DNA of 64,000 bases from Isoetes taiwanensis (GCA_021234155.1 JAJEKV010000023.1:8813141-8877140), one strand, 5' to 3'. Positions 47,156 to 60,162 are shown, numbered from the stretch's first letter. Program-made: numbers and translations. Notes: generated by a model not told the origin, from the letters alone.

Positions 47156-50099
47156 GGAAGGAAGGAAAGAAGGTTCTTTTATCGTCCGCGGAGGCCAATC
47201 GGTCTATGGGACCCAAATTACACGGGTGCAGCAAGCCCGTTGCTACCCGGATTAAAAAACCCCCTTACGAGGGAAAAAAAGTCGCAGCAACAAGCCTGCT
47301 GGCAGCTGTACAAATATACATATACACATGAATTCCTGGCACCTCAGGTAGGCGCGCGCGGACAGAGGTGAGTCCGCAGATCCAAAACCTCCTGGAGGTA
47401 GGAGCCAAGGGATCGAACTGACGGCGTACTGAGTAGCTCATGTAGTGGCAGACCAGGTCGCACCAAGAGGGCGTAGCGAGCCCGAATCTGACTATAGGTT
47501 AGACAGCTCTGGAAGGCATGACTTTCATCCTCAACAACCCCCAGCGGGCAACACTGACAAAGCATGTCCTGGCGTGGCTCTCCAATCCACCGACCCATCT
47601 CAAGCCGAAGATGGTGGGCCCCTGTTCGAATGGACGCGATGATCCTGTGCTTCTTCATGGGCAACTGAGAATGCAGGTAGAGCTGTGGGCCTCGAACCAG
47701 GGTGGGGTTTATGTGCTGTTTGTAGTGTGCCATCTTTACCTGTTCCAGAGCATTGTGATCCCAGAGCTTCCCCAGGAAGCAAGAGTCCAAGTACCCTCGA
47801 CCTATCCCTACGGCGCCTGCATGTGCACTGGGACGCACCTATGTGCCTCTACGTTCAAGTAGCGCCCGCCCACCGGGCTCTCTTGTCCTTCCAACAAGCC
47901 CTGAGTCGTTGCAGGCTCATCGCCACAACGTAAGCCAAGTGCGGGAGCCGAGTGTCGCCCTGCTGGCCACCTTCTAGAAATAAACAATGTGTCTATCGAG
48001 GAAGATCTGATATGGAACTGAGGGCTTGACCCCAAGTGCCCGCATCAAAAATGCCTTCTGGACCTGCTCCAAGTCGTTCCAAGTCGCCAAAGACACCCTT
48101 TGGGCCCCACACCTCGACCCCATACGTAAGAAGCTGGCTCCACGGTGCACGGAACAAATGTGACTAGTGGCCCCGGTCATACGGCTACCGCCTGTGACTA
48201 TTGTTTTGCATTATGCATAACGCCTTCCAACCTGCGCGGTCACCAAGGCTTAATGGATGCATCCCAATACATTGAGGACGGAAATTCCACCCTCGTGTAC
48301 TTGTAGTCGGGTGTAACCTCTACCATCGCCCCGATAAGTGAGAGCGGAGGTTTGGATGACGTGAGGAGGATATGAGGACCACCTTAGTCTTGGCGAGGTT
48401 GACACGCATGTCCGTCGCCTGGCAGAATGTGTCCAGGGCATCTAGGTGTGCCTGCATGCCCTCTAGTGTATGGGCCAATAGGTCCACATCATCCGCGTAG
48501 ATGAGCTGCCGGATGACTTGGTGCAAGAGTCAGATATACCCCCAATTGGCAGCAAGCCAGGCTTCCAACTGGTCAATGTAGAGTCCAAAGAGTGTGGGTG
48601 AGAGAGGACAACCTTGCCTAACTCCAATGCTGCTGGCAAATGACTGTCATTTCGGTTTGCGGCTGCCTCAGGTAAACTCAGATAGCGATCAGATAATCGC
48701 GTTACGCAGATCTATCTGGGGAGCTCCGGATGGTGCAATCTCGCCCACAACTTTTTCCTGTGGTACCGCGGTCGAAAGCTTTTGCAAAGTCCACAAAACA
48801 AAGAAGACAGTCCTCCCGACGGTTCTGGCGTCCCCGACTGTGGCCCCGAGTGTGAAGATGTGATCAATGGTCGAATATCTGGTCGGAAGTCTTCCGGGTA
48901 AGTGCCCCGATTTACATTTGCCCCCTGCCACCGGGTTACCCCGTTGTTCGAGAATGCCAACGGCTTGGCAAACACCGAAATGACCATGATGGTTCGGTAA
49001 TTGGTCGGGCGATTGTGGGTCCCCGCCTTGTAGATCGGAACAACCCCGCTTTTGTGGTCCATGACTGGGAAAAACCCTTTGCGGTGCCCTGTTGAGCGGT
49101 GCAACAAGGGCCGGGCACCATGGGTCGCCCCGCCCACTTGAGCAACTTCGCGGGGCCGCCTAAGTCCGTTGCCTTCCCATTAGCCAGCGCTGCGGGCCCT
49201 CTTCGACATCTTCTTCGCGGATCACCGGGGCCGGTAATATGCTGCGGGGCACATCCGTCCGTGCGGGGGATCATAAAGCCGCCGCGTGTACGCGCTCCCA
49301 TTGCTCCGCCGTGATGTGCCCCGTAGAGGTCGCTACCGGCCTTTGGAGTACCCCCGCCCGTAAAGTTCTCGGGTGGATGTCTAGTAGGCCGAACATTTCT
49401 CCTTGGTGCCTTGCCAGGTACCTTGCCTTTGTTTCCTTGAGGAAGGCGCGGTAATGGCTGGTGGCCTGAGCTCGCGTGTCCTGATCCATGATGAGACGGA
49501 GTGCGCGTTTGCGTTCCTTACACTCAGCATCAAACCATTTGTTACGCGGAAAGGTTGCGATCTCTGATCTCTGGCGTGGGGAAGGTCTCCCAAAGCAGTG
49601 GTATGCCCCTGATCTGAGGAGGTCAACCAGTTGGTCGGTTTGCTGCTCCAGCGTGTGGGCCCACAGAACTGTCGGGAGGGCTTCTGCGAGCATGTCAGCG
49701 TAACCCTCCGCCCGCTCATAATCCAAGCGCAACCGAGGTCGGCAAGGTGCTGCTACTGAGGGGGCCGTAGCAGCTGGCCAGGCCAGCCTCACATAGAGTG
49801 GGAGGTGATCTGAGTCGGCCTTCTCGTCCCGACTGTCCGTGCCCACGTGAAAATGGCTGACAAGATGTACATCCTGTGCAGCCACTATGACATAATCCAC
49901 GACACTAGTTCTGCCGCCGTGATTGTCCTGTCTGCAAGTGTACCCGTGGGAAGAGGGCCATTGTGGTAGGCCATTGCATATGAGCAGGTCAAAGATACCA
50001 CACATCAGGAGCAATTGTCTGCCGAAGCGGGTGACCTGACTGTCATCTGAGTGCCGTGGGCAAGCTGTCTCTGCGGGATGCCAAGTAGTATAGCTGGTA
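47156..50099 (-). mobile_element. GC-rich LINE (endonuclease, reverse transcriptase, C-terminal zinc region), 5'-truncated
   Basis: Read on the minus strand. At 50014-49271 lies the apurinic-type endonuclease C-terminal half with SVVDYVIVAA and SDHLPLYVRL (the SDH motif); its N-terminus is missing. Reverse transcriptase follows with gaps and frameshifts (PIYKAGTHNRPTNYRTIMV near 49050; QLIYADDVDLLAHTLEG at 48526-48320 with an intact YADD). Then TWNDLEQVQKAFLMRALGV (about 48100) and the C-terminal part at 47838-47344 with RTGAHHLRLEMGRW and a C..C...H....C cluster. The 3' UTR has GGGTCCCATAGACCG and ends in a (TTCC)n tail (47156-47173 on plus). AATGAA at 47150-47155 and 50100-50105 may be the TSD. 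Confidence 0.88.
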
Positions 50100-50105
50100 A
50101 ATGAA

Positions 50106-51323
50106 TGGTTTTATGTTTTGTGTTTCTGCATTTTAGGGTCCTTGTTGCTGCCGTAAGCTTCTCATCGAATGCTCCAGACTTTGCATTTGAGATTTATTCT
50201 ATTGTGAATGTTCATTCCTGTGACAAACCTATGCTTACCAAGTACGTTTTGTTTTGTACTGGACACCATGCTTGCCAAGTATGTTTTTTTTTTTCTGTAC
50301 TGGGCACCTCTGTATTTCAAAGCTGCTGTTGATGTTTGCTTTTGCTTTGTTCGGATTAGAGGAAGAAAGTGCACTTAGAATAATTTTCAAGTTGGATGCT
50401 GGTTGCTTTTTAGCTGTCTCACACTCACTAGTGCTGCTTGTGTCTCAGGACTATTACATCCGATATCTTGATGGGTGCACCATGAATTCTGAGGCTCAAC
50501 CATAAATTTTGAGTCTGAACAACAAAGGGCAATAAAATGCCTAGAAGCTGCAATAGAGCACTGCATCTCTGAGGTATCTAGGATTCCATTTATATCATTT
50601 TCATTCCTCTGTCAGTTTAAAAATTGTAACCCTTGCCTTGGTATATTCAGGGCAGTGAGGGTGCAATTGTGTGTTCAGATAGAGTGGGTTTGTTATTAGA
50701 AGTGAGACATCTGTTTTGAGAAAATGGGTTGTGCGTAACCCGCGCCAATGTTATCACGCACGATCCATGGAAATGAATGTATTTTGAAATGAATGTATTT
50801 TACGTGACTGATGCTGAAGGAAATCCTGTTAACATGCAAGATCAGGGCTTCAAGATCAGGGCTTCAACTGTCTATTACCTGTTTTTCCTTTATCTTGCTA
50901 TTTAATGTAGAACCTGGTACATAATGTTTCTGAGATCTAGTAGGAATACCACATTTTGAAATATTTATTCTTTTGGGTATTAAACAATCTTCTTTGGTAT
51001 TTCAGTCTGGCATGCATTGTTTCGATTAATCTGATTTACGCTACCAAATTTATAAGCATTCGTAGACAAACGTCGTGCTATTCACACACGTTTATTAAAT
51101 ATTCGCTATGCCATGCATATTCAATATGTTTATATTGATGCTACAGTATTTGCTATGCCATGTAAGTTCAATAAATTGTGGCAATATGTTGATATCTCTA
51201 TCGATTCTCACATAATCATATGATGAGAATTATGCAAGTGTTTGGTTTGTATTAAATGCTTTTCTATTTTTTTCATCAATCTTTACACAATTCCTAAGGC
51301 CATTAAAGTTTACCTCCTTTCTT
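50106..51323. other. Region right of the LINE, no gene resolved
   Basis: If the LINE split the SKA3-like gene, later exons should be here on the plus strand. A possible exon lies near 50360-50505 (SQDYYIRYLDGC) but I cannot assign it. The rest is AT-rich. Confidence 0.3.
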
Positions 51324-51800
51324 AGGGCCCGAAAGGCCAAAATTTTTTTTTAGTATAACTACCAACACATAACTACCATTAACATTAATTAATACAAACC
51401 ATTGCATTTCACACTTAAAAATAAAATTCCCCCTTAAACCCCCTTTGGTTTGGGTGCATATTCACATGGGGGGTGACGTAGGGCGGCGAGAGCCCTTAAA
51501 ATCATGTTATACATATACAAAATCAACACCATATAGTACATTGTCTCAAATCTTATAGTATTTCGAAAACTGTGTTATACAGTATACCAAAACTTACCCC
51601 ACAAACGAGGATCTCTATGTACGGTCTAGATCGAGGAATAAAAGGCATATATGCTCATCCAACAGCTCTCGCTGCTCTACGTCACCCCCCGTGTGAATAT
51701 GCACCCAAACCAAAGGGGGTTTAAGGGGGAATTTTATTTTTAAGTGTGGAATGTAATGGTTTGTGTTATTTCTAAAAAACATTTGGCCCCTTCGGGGCCT
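51324..51800. mobile_element. MITE with long terminal inverted repeats, copy 2
   Basis: The outer ends are AGGGCCCGAAAGGCC (51324-51338) and its imperfect complement GGCCCCTTCGGGGCCT (51785-51800). Inside, the arms share with copy 1 the block CCCTTTGGTTTGGGTGCATA and the right-arm block GTGAATATGCACCCAAACCA. The left arm carries an extra TAACTACCAACACATAACTA segment that matches the tandem repeats right of copy 1. No transposase is present. The TSD is unclear. Confidence 0.82.
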
Positions 51801-52581
51801 TCAACAAACCAAAGGGCCCGAATGTAATGAATTGTATTTATTTTAAAAAAAATTGGGTCTTGGTTGCTTATTATAAACCAAGTTGTTGGCATATCTTTTT
51901 GAACATGCAACACAACATGGTGAATAGTCTGCGGCACATTCCTTTGCAAGAGGTTTGCCAATACTTCTAAAATGCTTATACCTAAAATTGAGATTGAAGA
52001 CAGTGTTTATGAAACTTTAGCAATACGATGTAATGCCTTTGCACTACAGACCAAAATCTTGGCACAAATCATCTTCATGATGTGCCTATATGGTATGTAA
52101 GAACATCCGCAACAAAAAAAATATGCACATGTGGCACATATCTATGGCCCTGCATGCACACCTCAGCGCCATGTTGGCGATCCACACCAAGGGTCATGTC
52201 TGTGTCTTTTGGCTATGGCTGCGTTTCTTGGTCTGTACGCCTCCATGAGGCATATATATGTGTGCTATGGTGAGGGCTTTTCTCACCATCTCCATCTATT
52301 CATATCCAGTTTCTGCTGTATATCTCTGATTTTCTACATGGTACTATAAGGATCCTCTGCCTACGGTCTATTTGGAAGCAGAGAAATCATGCTGCTTTTT
52401 CCCAAGCCAATCCAAAGCTTTCAGATTTAAAAGCCTCTGTCCAATAGGAAACAGCTAATGCTACCATGGCACATCGAATGTTAAAAGGATCAAATTATGA
52501 TTCCCAATGGGATAGCTTAGGCTCTTTCCAGAGATTTTTCAGTTTCTTTTCTAACTCATCTTGACAGTTTAAACGTTACCA
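51801..52581. other. No gene recognised
   Basis: Nothing that I can name is present on either strand. The first 40 bases (AACAAACCAAAGGGCCCGAA) resemble the MITE tip again. Confidence 0.4.
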
Positions 52582-52926
52582 TTGACGGATTATCTGATTG
52601 AGAAGCACTTGGCGGGAGGACATGCTCGAGAAGTTCTGCTTGATACAGCTCGGCTGAACCAGCAAGAGGCCATTGAGGCCTTATACTGGGTTAAAACTGA
52701 AGTGATTGGTAGTCAAACTCTAAAAGGGGTTCTGGAAGACAAAGATATATGGCGATTTAATCTGGAGCTCAAGCTATACTTTTAGGAAAAGCTTAAGATT
52801 CGTGAAACTATTCGGGATGCTTGGATATTCGATCTCCTGAGTTCCACTACTTATGGCCCACTGGAGCAGGACCGTTTGATGTTTAATCATACCAGAGATG
52901 CTTATGCCATCGTAACCTTAGATGAG
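52582..52926 (+). pseudogene. Unrecognised coding-like segment with one in-frame TAG
   Basis: The frame reads LIEKHLAGGHAREVLLDTAR, LNQQEAIEALYWVKTEV, a TAG at 52783-52785, then EKLKIRETIRDAWIFDLLSS and DRLMFNHTRDAYAIVTLDE, where GTATAT could be a splice donor. The amino-acid composition looks like a real, soluble helical protein, but I do not recognise the family. There is no start codon in frame, so it would be an internal exon. The TAG suggests decay. Confidence 0.35.
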
Positions 52927-53219
52927 GTATATGTTATGTGATTTGCTATCTGACTGCAGATTTTTTGAACTCAAAGTGGTCCTAATATTAGAACTGCTAG
53001 TGGTTGGTTTCTTTTTCCACCACTCCTTTTGTTAACAGAGATCCTATATCTCTGTAATTTTGTATATCCCATCGATCCGAGCCATCGGATCGCCATTCTG
53101 GGAAGGGACGAGCGCCTATATTAGGCCATTTCCGTTTTCGGCACAGTAGCTCTTCTTCTCTCTCGTGGCTTCCCTCCCTTCCCGCCCTGCTGCGTGGGCG
53201 CATGAGTCTTTTTCATTTG

Positions 53220-53420
53220 TATTTTTTTGTTCATGCACTCCTTGTTGTTCTCCACCTGTGGGTGTGGCTATTCTCATGTTTCTGTTTCCTCGGCATCCTG
53301 CTGCGTTATTCTCCGCCTGCGGGTGATGCTGTTTATTTCCACCTCGATATTTTTACATAATGGTTTTCCACCCGCTGGGTGATGCTTTTTCCACCCTATA
53401 GGTGATGCTATCTTTTTCTG
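53220..53420 (+). repeat. Imperfect tandem repeats with CCACCYGNNGGTGATGCT core
   Basis: At least four units with a core like TCCGCCTGCGGGTGATGCT or CCACCCGCTGGGTGATGCT occur at uneven spacing. The core is partly self-complementary. The GC-richer tract after it (53420-54030) contains long ORFs in several frames that carry no motif. Confidence 0.65.
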
Positions 53421-54006
53421 TTATGTTCTTTTTTCACCTATTTTCATTCCTCATATCTTCGGCCCTTCTTGGTGCAGCTTGTTTTTCATGGCTATGCCTG
53501 TTTGTTTTCTCTAACCATTTACGGGTGTTTTTTGGGGAGTTTTTTGGTCTTGCTTGCAGGAGTCCGCCGTCTTCCGCCGTCTGCTGGGGTCCTGCTGTAT
53601 TTCTGTTCGCCATCCACCATCTCCTTCGGTTCTCCATGGATACATCCGGGGGTTTTTCGCCGTTTTTGGGGGTTGTGCTCTATTTTTGCATTCGCTCTCG
53701 ACCACTTTTCTCTCCGTTCTCCGGGCAACACATTCAAGGTTGTTGGCGACCATTTCTCATTAGGGTTTTCCTCGAAAACCCGAAAGGGCGGGGTTTTTTT
53801 TATCCCGATGAGAAGTTGTCACCATTACTCTTCTATATTGCCTCGGCACATTTCTTTTTATGGGGTAGTCCGATATTGTTCCTATGGTCGGCTACCCCTC
53901 TCTATTCTTCCAAACATTGTATACTGCTACTGTGATGAATGACAAGCCTCGGCCGGTTTTGTGTCTCTCGCGAGTCCTTTCCCAGAATCATCATTTATTA
54001 GTAATG

Positions 54007-54026
54007 GGTGCCCGGCCTTGCCGGGC
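54007..54026. repeat. GC-rich perfect hairpin
   Basis: GCCCGGC CTT GCCGGGC is a perfect 7-bp stem with a 3-base loop, in AT-rich surroundings, followed by ATAAATAGGATTCTATT. It could mark the 3' end of a retroposon, as hairpins often close LINE or SINE 3' ends. Confidence 0.55.
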
Positions 54027-54029
54027 ATA

Positions 54030-57000
54030 AATAGGATTCTATTGGGAGTATTGAACTTATTCCTTTCCTTTGAAGATGATGTTGCATTTCAATAATTAAT
54101 TAGATGTGCAATTATTTCTTCTTCTAGATCTCTTATGAATTTTTATATAAGAGTGGGTAATGAAATATATCTCTAATATATAATTGTAATATGGACGATA
54201 AGGGGGCAGCTTAATGCGGTTTATGATAAGGTTATTTTTTCTTAGTTAGGGTTGAGCATGTGGAAGAATATAAAGATTTAGCCTTTTGGGAATTGACAGG
54301 TGTCCCATAATCTCTGGAATCTTCACCGTGGTTCTAGAACTTATAGTATGCTCCGAATTCTAGAAGCTCGGGATTCTAGAAGTAGGTTCCGGAAGGTCAG
54401 AGTGTGGCCATTTGTGTTTTTTGTGCTCTAAAAATGCCTTCTTTGGATTCATGTCGGGATCAGATAGTCGCCAAGAAGCCTTTGTTGAAGCAATCTATAT
54501 CTCTATGTATGCTTTGATGCTCAGCCCTAGCTGCGGCCATCGCTAATTCAAAACGCAGATCCATGTACTTTCGGTTTTGCTTCTATCCTTCCGGCATAGT
54601 TTCTTCGCAGGCTCCTTGTATCATCAGTAAGCAGTAGGTAAGTACCCCTTTTACAGTTAATCTCAATTATCCTCCTGAATGCTATCTTTAAATTCCGAGA
54701 GGTCTTAATAATTTACAGTATGGGGCGAGCATCAAATTCCAGTAAGTGGCTATTCAAAAATTGTGCATGCAACAGGTGATTCGAATAGCATATAAAGCAT
54801 TTTTTTGCCATTTGGACATGATATGAGAGAACAAGCTGGATAGAAATGCTGGACAAAAGCCCACTTAGCCGGCGTGCCAGAAGCAGAAACTTTTTAATTT
54901 TGTGCAGAGATGCCATTATCTTTAATGAGTTTGGGTGGAACAAGACAAGTTTTTCTACCTTTTATCAAAACTATTTTGCAAGTCTGGAACAAATTATTTA
55001 CAAAAGATTGCATGGTTCAGAATGCCATTTAGCAGCACAATTTCATGTTCTTCGGGGGAGCGATTTGGAAGGACAGAAGCACCAGTATGATTGACCAATT
55101 CACTCAAAAGTCATGGGCTCAATGGAAAGAAACTTATGGCTCTGTGGATAGTGAAGCATTCAATGGAGATTATTTATCTCCTAATTGACGAAATCCAATA
55201 CAAATCATCGGTCATGCTATTATCAACAGGTAACAGTCCTCACTCATAGTTTATTATATTAGTTATTATATATATTAGGATTGAAGAGGGATTCAGATGT
55301 GTGATTTGGAGGGATAATCTGTCCCATGTTGAAGTCTAAATGTTTATGAGGTTGAAAGCTATTATCATGCACTTTGCTTTGCTCTGGGTACTAGCCGTGC
55401 AGACCCTTGAGTTGTTTGAGTTGTTAGTGTGATGCACAATTGGCCAAATTTTTGGAATTATATTGTTATTTTCAATTGGTATTGTAGTTTGGTCGGGTGA
55501 TGTTGATGTATTATTACATAAACAATATGTTAAAATTGCATATTTGTGCTATGCATTGTCTAGAAAACTGTTTTTGAAGCAGTGGTGGAGGGCTAAGGCA
55601 TTATTGCAATGTGCTAAGATAGGCACTAAGGAGGACCTTAAAACTCCTGTAATGGAGACATACTTAGGCATATGCAATGTGGCCATTCTACTCAAAATTA
55701 AGTTAGTATATTTGAAACACTTTTACAATTGCAACCTCTGATTCATGGAGTTACTTTCTATGCGGATAATATTGTTGTCAACTTATGTTGTTCATTTTGT
55801 TATTCATGTAGTGTCTGCCTAGCTATATTTCCTCTGAACAAGTCTTATTCAGTATTTACGAGGCCATTTAACGGACGAAGTTGTTTAGAAAGGTGATTTT
55901 ATTTATCACATTTCAGTAAAATGCTAATTGTACACCCTCTACTCCCCAATTTGTCCTGTCATAGCAAAAAGTTTGATCAAATTCCAAGTTTTATTTTTCT
56001 TATCAAAGCAAAAGTTTTGATCGAAATCCAAATTTTGTAACTTGCATTTAGATTTTTTGATTCCTTTTCTTCTCTTTGGTGTTCTCAAATATGTTGTTTA
56101 AGCAAAAATTAACATATTTGACTGGAGAAGCTTGAACCTCCATCTTCAATGGACAACCCTTCTAAAACACATAGTAAAAAGTACAAAACAACGACAGTGA
56201 AGGCCGTCGCGACAAATTCTTGTAAGTATAGGAGAGTTAAGAAAATGATGTCTAATCTTATAACTAAGAGGAGGCGCATTCATTTTGGGTTAGAATGATT
56301 GTTTCTTTTGGTTTTTGCATTGGACATTGGATATATGAAATCTAAGCATTTAACTTAGTTCAAATCCCCGTCTTGCTAAGTTCAAAATTGGTAGAATCCG
56401 CAATTGTAACGTTGGAGCATATAGCAATTTATGGATGGGAAACTGAAAGTTGCTTGGCACGTGCAATCCGTATTTCATATGCATTAATAGCTTTACGATA
56501 GAAATGCATATTTCAAATTAACTATAGGGATAAACATGTATAAATATTATACAATGATTCTTCAGCATATTCGTGTCACTGGGGCACTTATTCAGACCGT
56601 CCCCTTCTTCAACGGCTGTTGGTTGTGATTCACTTGACAGTCAAAATTCTTCCAGCTTGCATCGAATGGGTATGAAAGCGACTTCGATTGCATCGAAAAA
56701 TCTTGAAAATGACAGAGGTAAACCTTGGAAAAGGTATTGGCATGCTGTGGGTTGGCCAAAATTCTGTTTTTTTTTTTTAAAGTATGTGGATCGATTTTGT
56801 GTGGAAATTGTTTATTGGAGCTCAGATTCAGAGCCGTTTCTAGCTGTCTCGGCGCTAGCTGTTGATGAAAAAAACTTTTCTTCAAAGCAAAGCTTGTGAT
56901 TCTATATAAACCTAATTTTTTTTCTTCTCTTTTCTTTGAACGAAACGCACCGCATCTCCCTTTCCGCGGCGATGTGAGCTTTCTACGGCATCGGTTGTGA

Positions 57001-57147
57001 TTGGTACAGAGTCTAATGTCTGTTGCCAGTGGCTTCATCGGAAGAACTATTCCAGGGCCGTTGGTGCTTTTCTGGGGTTCTCCTTTTCTGTCATGAAACT
57101 TATTAGCAATGGGCTCTTACATGCGTGCAAATTGAACTTATTTCAAG
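54030..57147. other. AT-rich region, no gene recognised
   Basis: No domain is recognisable. A segment at 56573-56720 could be an exon upstream of the dehydrogenase relic (SSLHRMGMKATSIASKN then GT), but there is no support beyond position. Confidence 0.35.
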
Positions 57148-57437
57148 CAGCCATATTGGGAGGAGGTTCTGTCGGTACTACAATGGCAGTGTTGCTTGCA
57201 AGAAACAAGTGGGTATGGAGATCGACATCCTAGCAGGGACAGTTCGATTTGTCACTCCATCAACATGGGACATGCCAATCTATAAGTTTCATTTTTACAT
57301 GCCATTGCAAGCGCACCACATTTTTATATTTCATTTTGCAGTGCAATTCCACTGATTTGCTGAGGGTACCTAACCTTGATTTCTAAACTTTTTCAGGAAG
57401 TATTTCCCACAATATAAATTGCCAAGTCATATCATTG
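57148..57437 (+). pseudogene. Glycerol-3-phosphate dehydrogenase relic
   Basis: NAD-dependent glycerol-3-phosphate dehydrogenase reduces dihydroxyacetone phosphate. The frame at 57148 reads AAILGGGSVGTTMAVLLARN, the family's GxGxxG-type nucleotide-binding loop (GGGSFGTAMA in most members). After a frame change GMEIDIL and SRDSSICHSINMGHANL follow, fitting the RD...C..IN region. After an AG at about 57396 comes RKYFPQYKLPSHIIA, fitting the KYFP.HKLP..I.A block, then a stop. Order and spacing fit the plastid-type enzymes. Frame changes and the stop mark it as a relic. The substrate-binding C-terminal domain is absent. Confidence 0.6.
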
Positions 57438-57439
57438 CA

Positions 57440-59700
57440 TGAGGACATTTTGGAGCTTTCATATAGCACGTCTGGCAAATTGCTCTTAGGAAGTACGAAT
57501 ATCAAGGATTTCTGGATTTATAAAGAAGTGAGAGAAAAGGTATGCCCTTGCTATAAATGCCATAACTGAAGCACTCTGTGCAGATGCTACTTATTGTATA
57601 AAGGAAGTAGCTTTGGCTTAAACATATTAATATAGAGTTGTTTGTTGATTTTGCTTATTGTCTTTGCTGTTGCTTTGGCGTTTTTTCTCTCCAAGAGCTT
57701 TTGTTAAAATTCATTGAGGAGTTTGTTTCTTTAATATTTCTTGGGTGGACAAGTGCTCCACATATGTTTTAATTATATCTTTGAGCGAGGATCCCAGATA
57801 GGTGAGATTTACGATCATTCTCCTTGACCTCTCTAAATTCATAGATTACAGTGTAGCATAACATTTATAATCATCTATCTCTTAATTTTAACTCTGGTCT
57901 ATTGTAATAGAGGCATAATTCCATCATCAAATGCGGTCTCGAAAAGGTAAAGTTCCATGTAATCTATATTTGACACTGGATATGGGTTTAATTGCATCAA
58001 CATTTGGCATTGTATTTCCTGTTATGGGCTTAACTACATGTGCCATTTGTCACTGTATTTCGTAGTCATCTGCAGGCATATCTTGGCACGGTATGGTATG
58101 ATCATGCTTGAAGTTCTTCTCTTTCTGTGGACTAAGGTGTTAGTCCAATTTAGATATGGCTATAATATGTGCCCAAATGAGTTGTCATGGTCTACATGCA
58201 GAGATACTAGTTGACACTTTGGGCATAACTTGGCACTTAGGAACCTTTAAAGTTCATATTGCTCTGCATACCAAGTCTATTCCCTTGCATTTTTTAGTTT
58301 GCACATGAGGGTTGTAGAAAATGCTTGAATAGTTAATGAGGGTGCCCAAAGCACTTACCAAGAGATGTTTCTGCTCAGGCATTTCAGATGTTGAAGAGAG
58401 CTAGGTAAATATGTTTCATTTGTTGCTGGGAACATCTTAACCTGTTGAAATAAGGTGAAGCGCCCGTAAGAACGCGAGATATTTAAGGTATGATATTGAC
58501 ACTTATTCCTCTGCATGGTTTTGCTTGCACTAGATAATCTATGCATTTTTTAATTAAGGCATGTGAGGTCTTCATGATTCAAAAGTTTACTCTATTTTGT
58601 GGTTGGAAGCCAAAGTTTACTCTTTGCAATGGATATGCATTAGATGCTCTGTTTTTATTGCAAATGCGTTGATTCTAATGAAGATCTGGTTTCATCTCAT
58701 ATATGTCTCCTGATGAGTTCTTATTTTTGCTCAAGCATTGATGTAGTCTAGAAATCTTGGAATCAGAACAAAATAATGTCTTTATGCTTAACTATTTGGT
58801 TGGGAAACATGCTGCCAAGTCTGTGTTTTTCATTTGAGATGCATCACTGATCTGATGATGAGAATGCATCAAGTAGTAATTAATGTCTTCTTCATGTCAT
58901 GTCACAATGGTTTAATTTAACATTTGCTTAATAATGAACTGTTGCTGGGTGCATCTTTATTTATGTTGAACTCTTTGTTAATATTCAGAATTTTAAGGAA
59001 GGTTGCTAAGTAGAGCAGGCAAGTTCTTTTTTCTGATTTCCCTCGTATTTTTATTACAGTATGGATTATGAATCTTATTTTTTGTCTTATTGTAACTTTT
59101 GTAGAAGCTTGATTCAGTCATTTTGCTGACTTGCAAATCCTGCATGTGAAAGCCTTGCTTGGACGATATATCGATCCCACACATATAAAACATATGCATC
59201 CACGTGAATCATGCTCCGCTTACTCCACTTCAAACCTCCAGAACCACAATTTTCTGCATGATTATCCAGCTCCCCGACACCAAGCTTATTGAAGACACGT
59301 CATGTATTGGCAGTGTTCTTCTAAGTGCTCATAGATAGAGGACAATGTAGGATAATGAACATATTTTCTATTTGAATAGGAGCAACATTCTTCAGATGTA
59401 TGAGCTGCCAAAGAATTTCAATTTTAATGGTGATTGAATTGTAGATGTATTGTTGACAAAGTTGTAATTAAAGTAGAGCAAATAAATAAAATAATCCCAG
59501 GTAGATTAGATGTTATAAATGTGTAATATTTGCTAATTCACTCTTTAAGTACAGTTGCATTTCTGTTTGTTTTGAAACATCTATACCTAGAGTTTTATTT
59601 GCGCCCCCTCTTTTCCAACTCTGCATTTTTGTACAACCGCGGAACAATATATAACAAATGACGGTAACAAATAATGAAATAAAAATGTTCAATGTACAAG
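57440..59700. other. AT-rich region, no gene recognised
   Basis: I see no domain on either strand. Several imperfect local duplications of TTGCAT-rich sequence occur. Confidence 0.4.
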
Positions 59701-59880
59701 TAATAAAATAATGAAATAAAAATGTCCAATGTACATAGGGCAACTATACAAGAGTTGCCCTAAGATACGTGGGGAGCACATTATATAACAATAACAAAAT
59801 GATGAAATAAAAATGTCCAATGTACACAGGGCAACTATACAAGAGTTGCCTTAAGATATGTGGGGAGCACATTATATAAT
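59663..59880 (+). repeat. Tandem repeats of about 94 bp with a hairpin core
   Basis: The unit GATGAAATAAAAATGTCCAA ... GGGGAGCACATTATATAA occurs at about 59705-59788 and 59799-59879, with a partial third copy at 59667-59700. Each full unit includes GGGCAACTATACAAGAGTTG, which forms an 8-bp stem. It is not coding. Confidence 0.8.
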
Positions 59881-60162
59881 GACCTGCTTGAGTTTGTCGC
59901 TAATAATTTGGGCTCTTCTTCTTTCACACCGAGTATCTTTTACACCCAATATCTTGTAGGGACTAATTTGTTAAGGGGGTAATAAATAATCACATAGAAT
60001 ATACGATGTTGGAAGGTGGCTTGATAAAAATAATAAATTATTTGAGAATTAAAATATTAATACTGCACTCAATGTGCAAGAACTTACATGACCCTTATTT
60101 TTATATTCTGTTGTGAAGTATGAGCCAATGGAATTAAAGATTTTTGAGAAGCAGTCATCATT

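Noticed and set aside
47344-47862. Plus-strand ORFs of 65-114 residues within the LINE
   Set aside because: They are opposite-strand shadows of the LINE ORF2 C-terminal region.
53402-53942. ORFs of 157 and 177 residues
   Set aside because: Two overlapping frames are open because of C/T-rich composition; they hold no motif and no conserved pattern.
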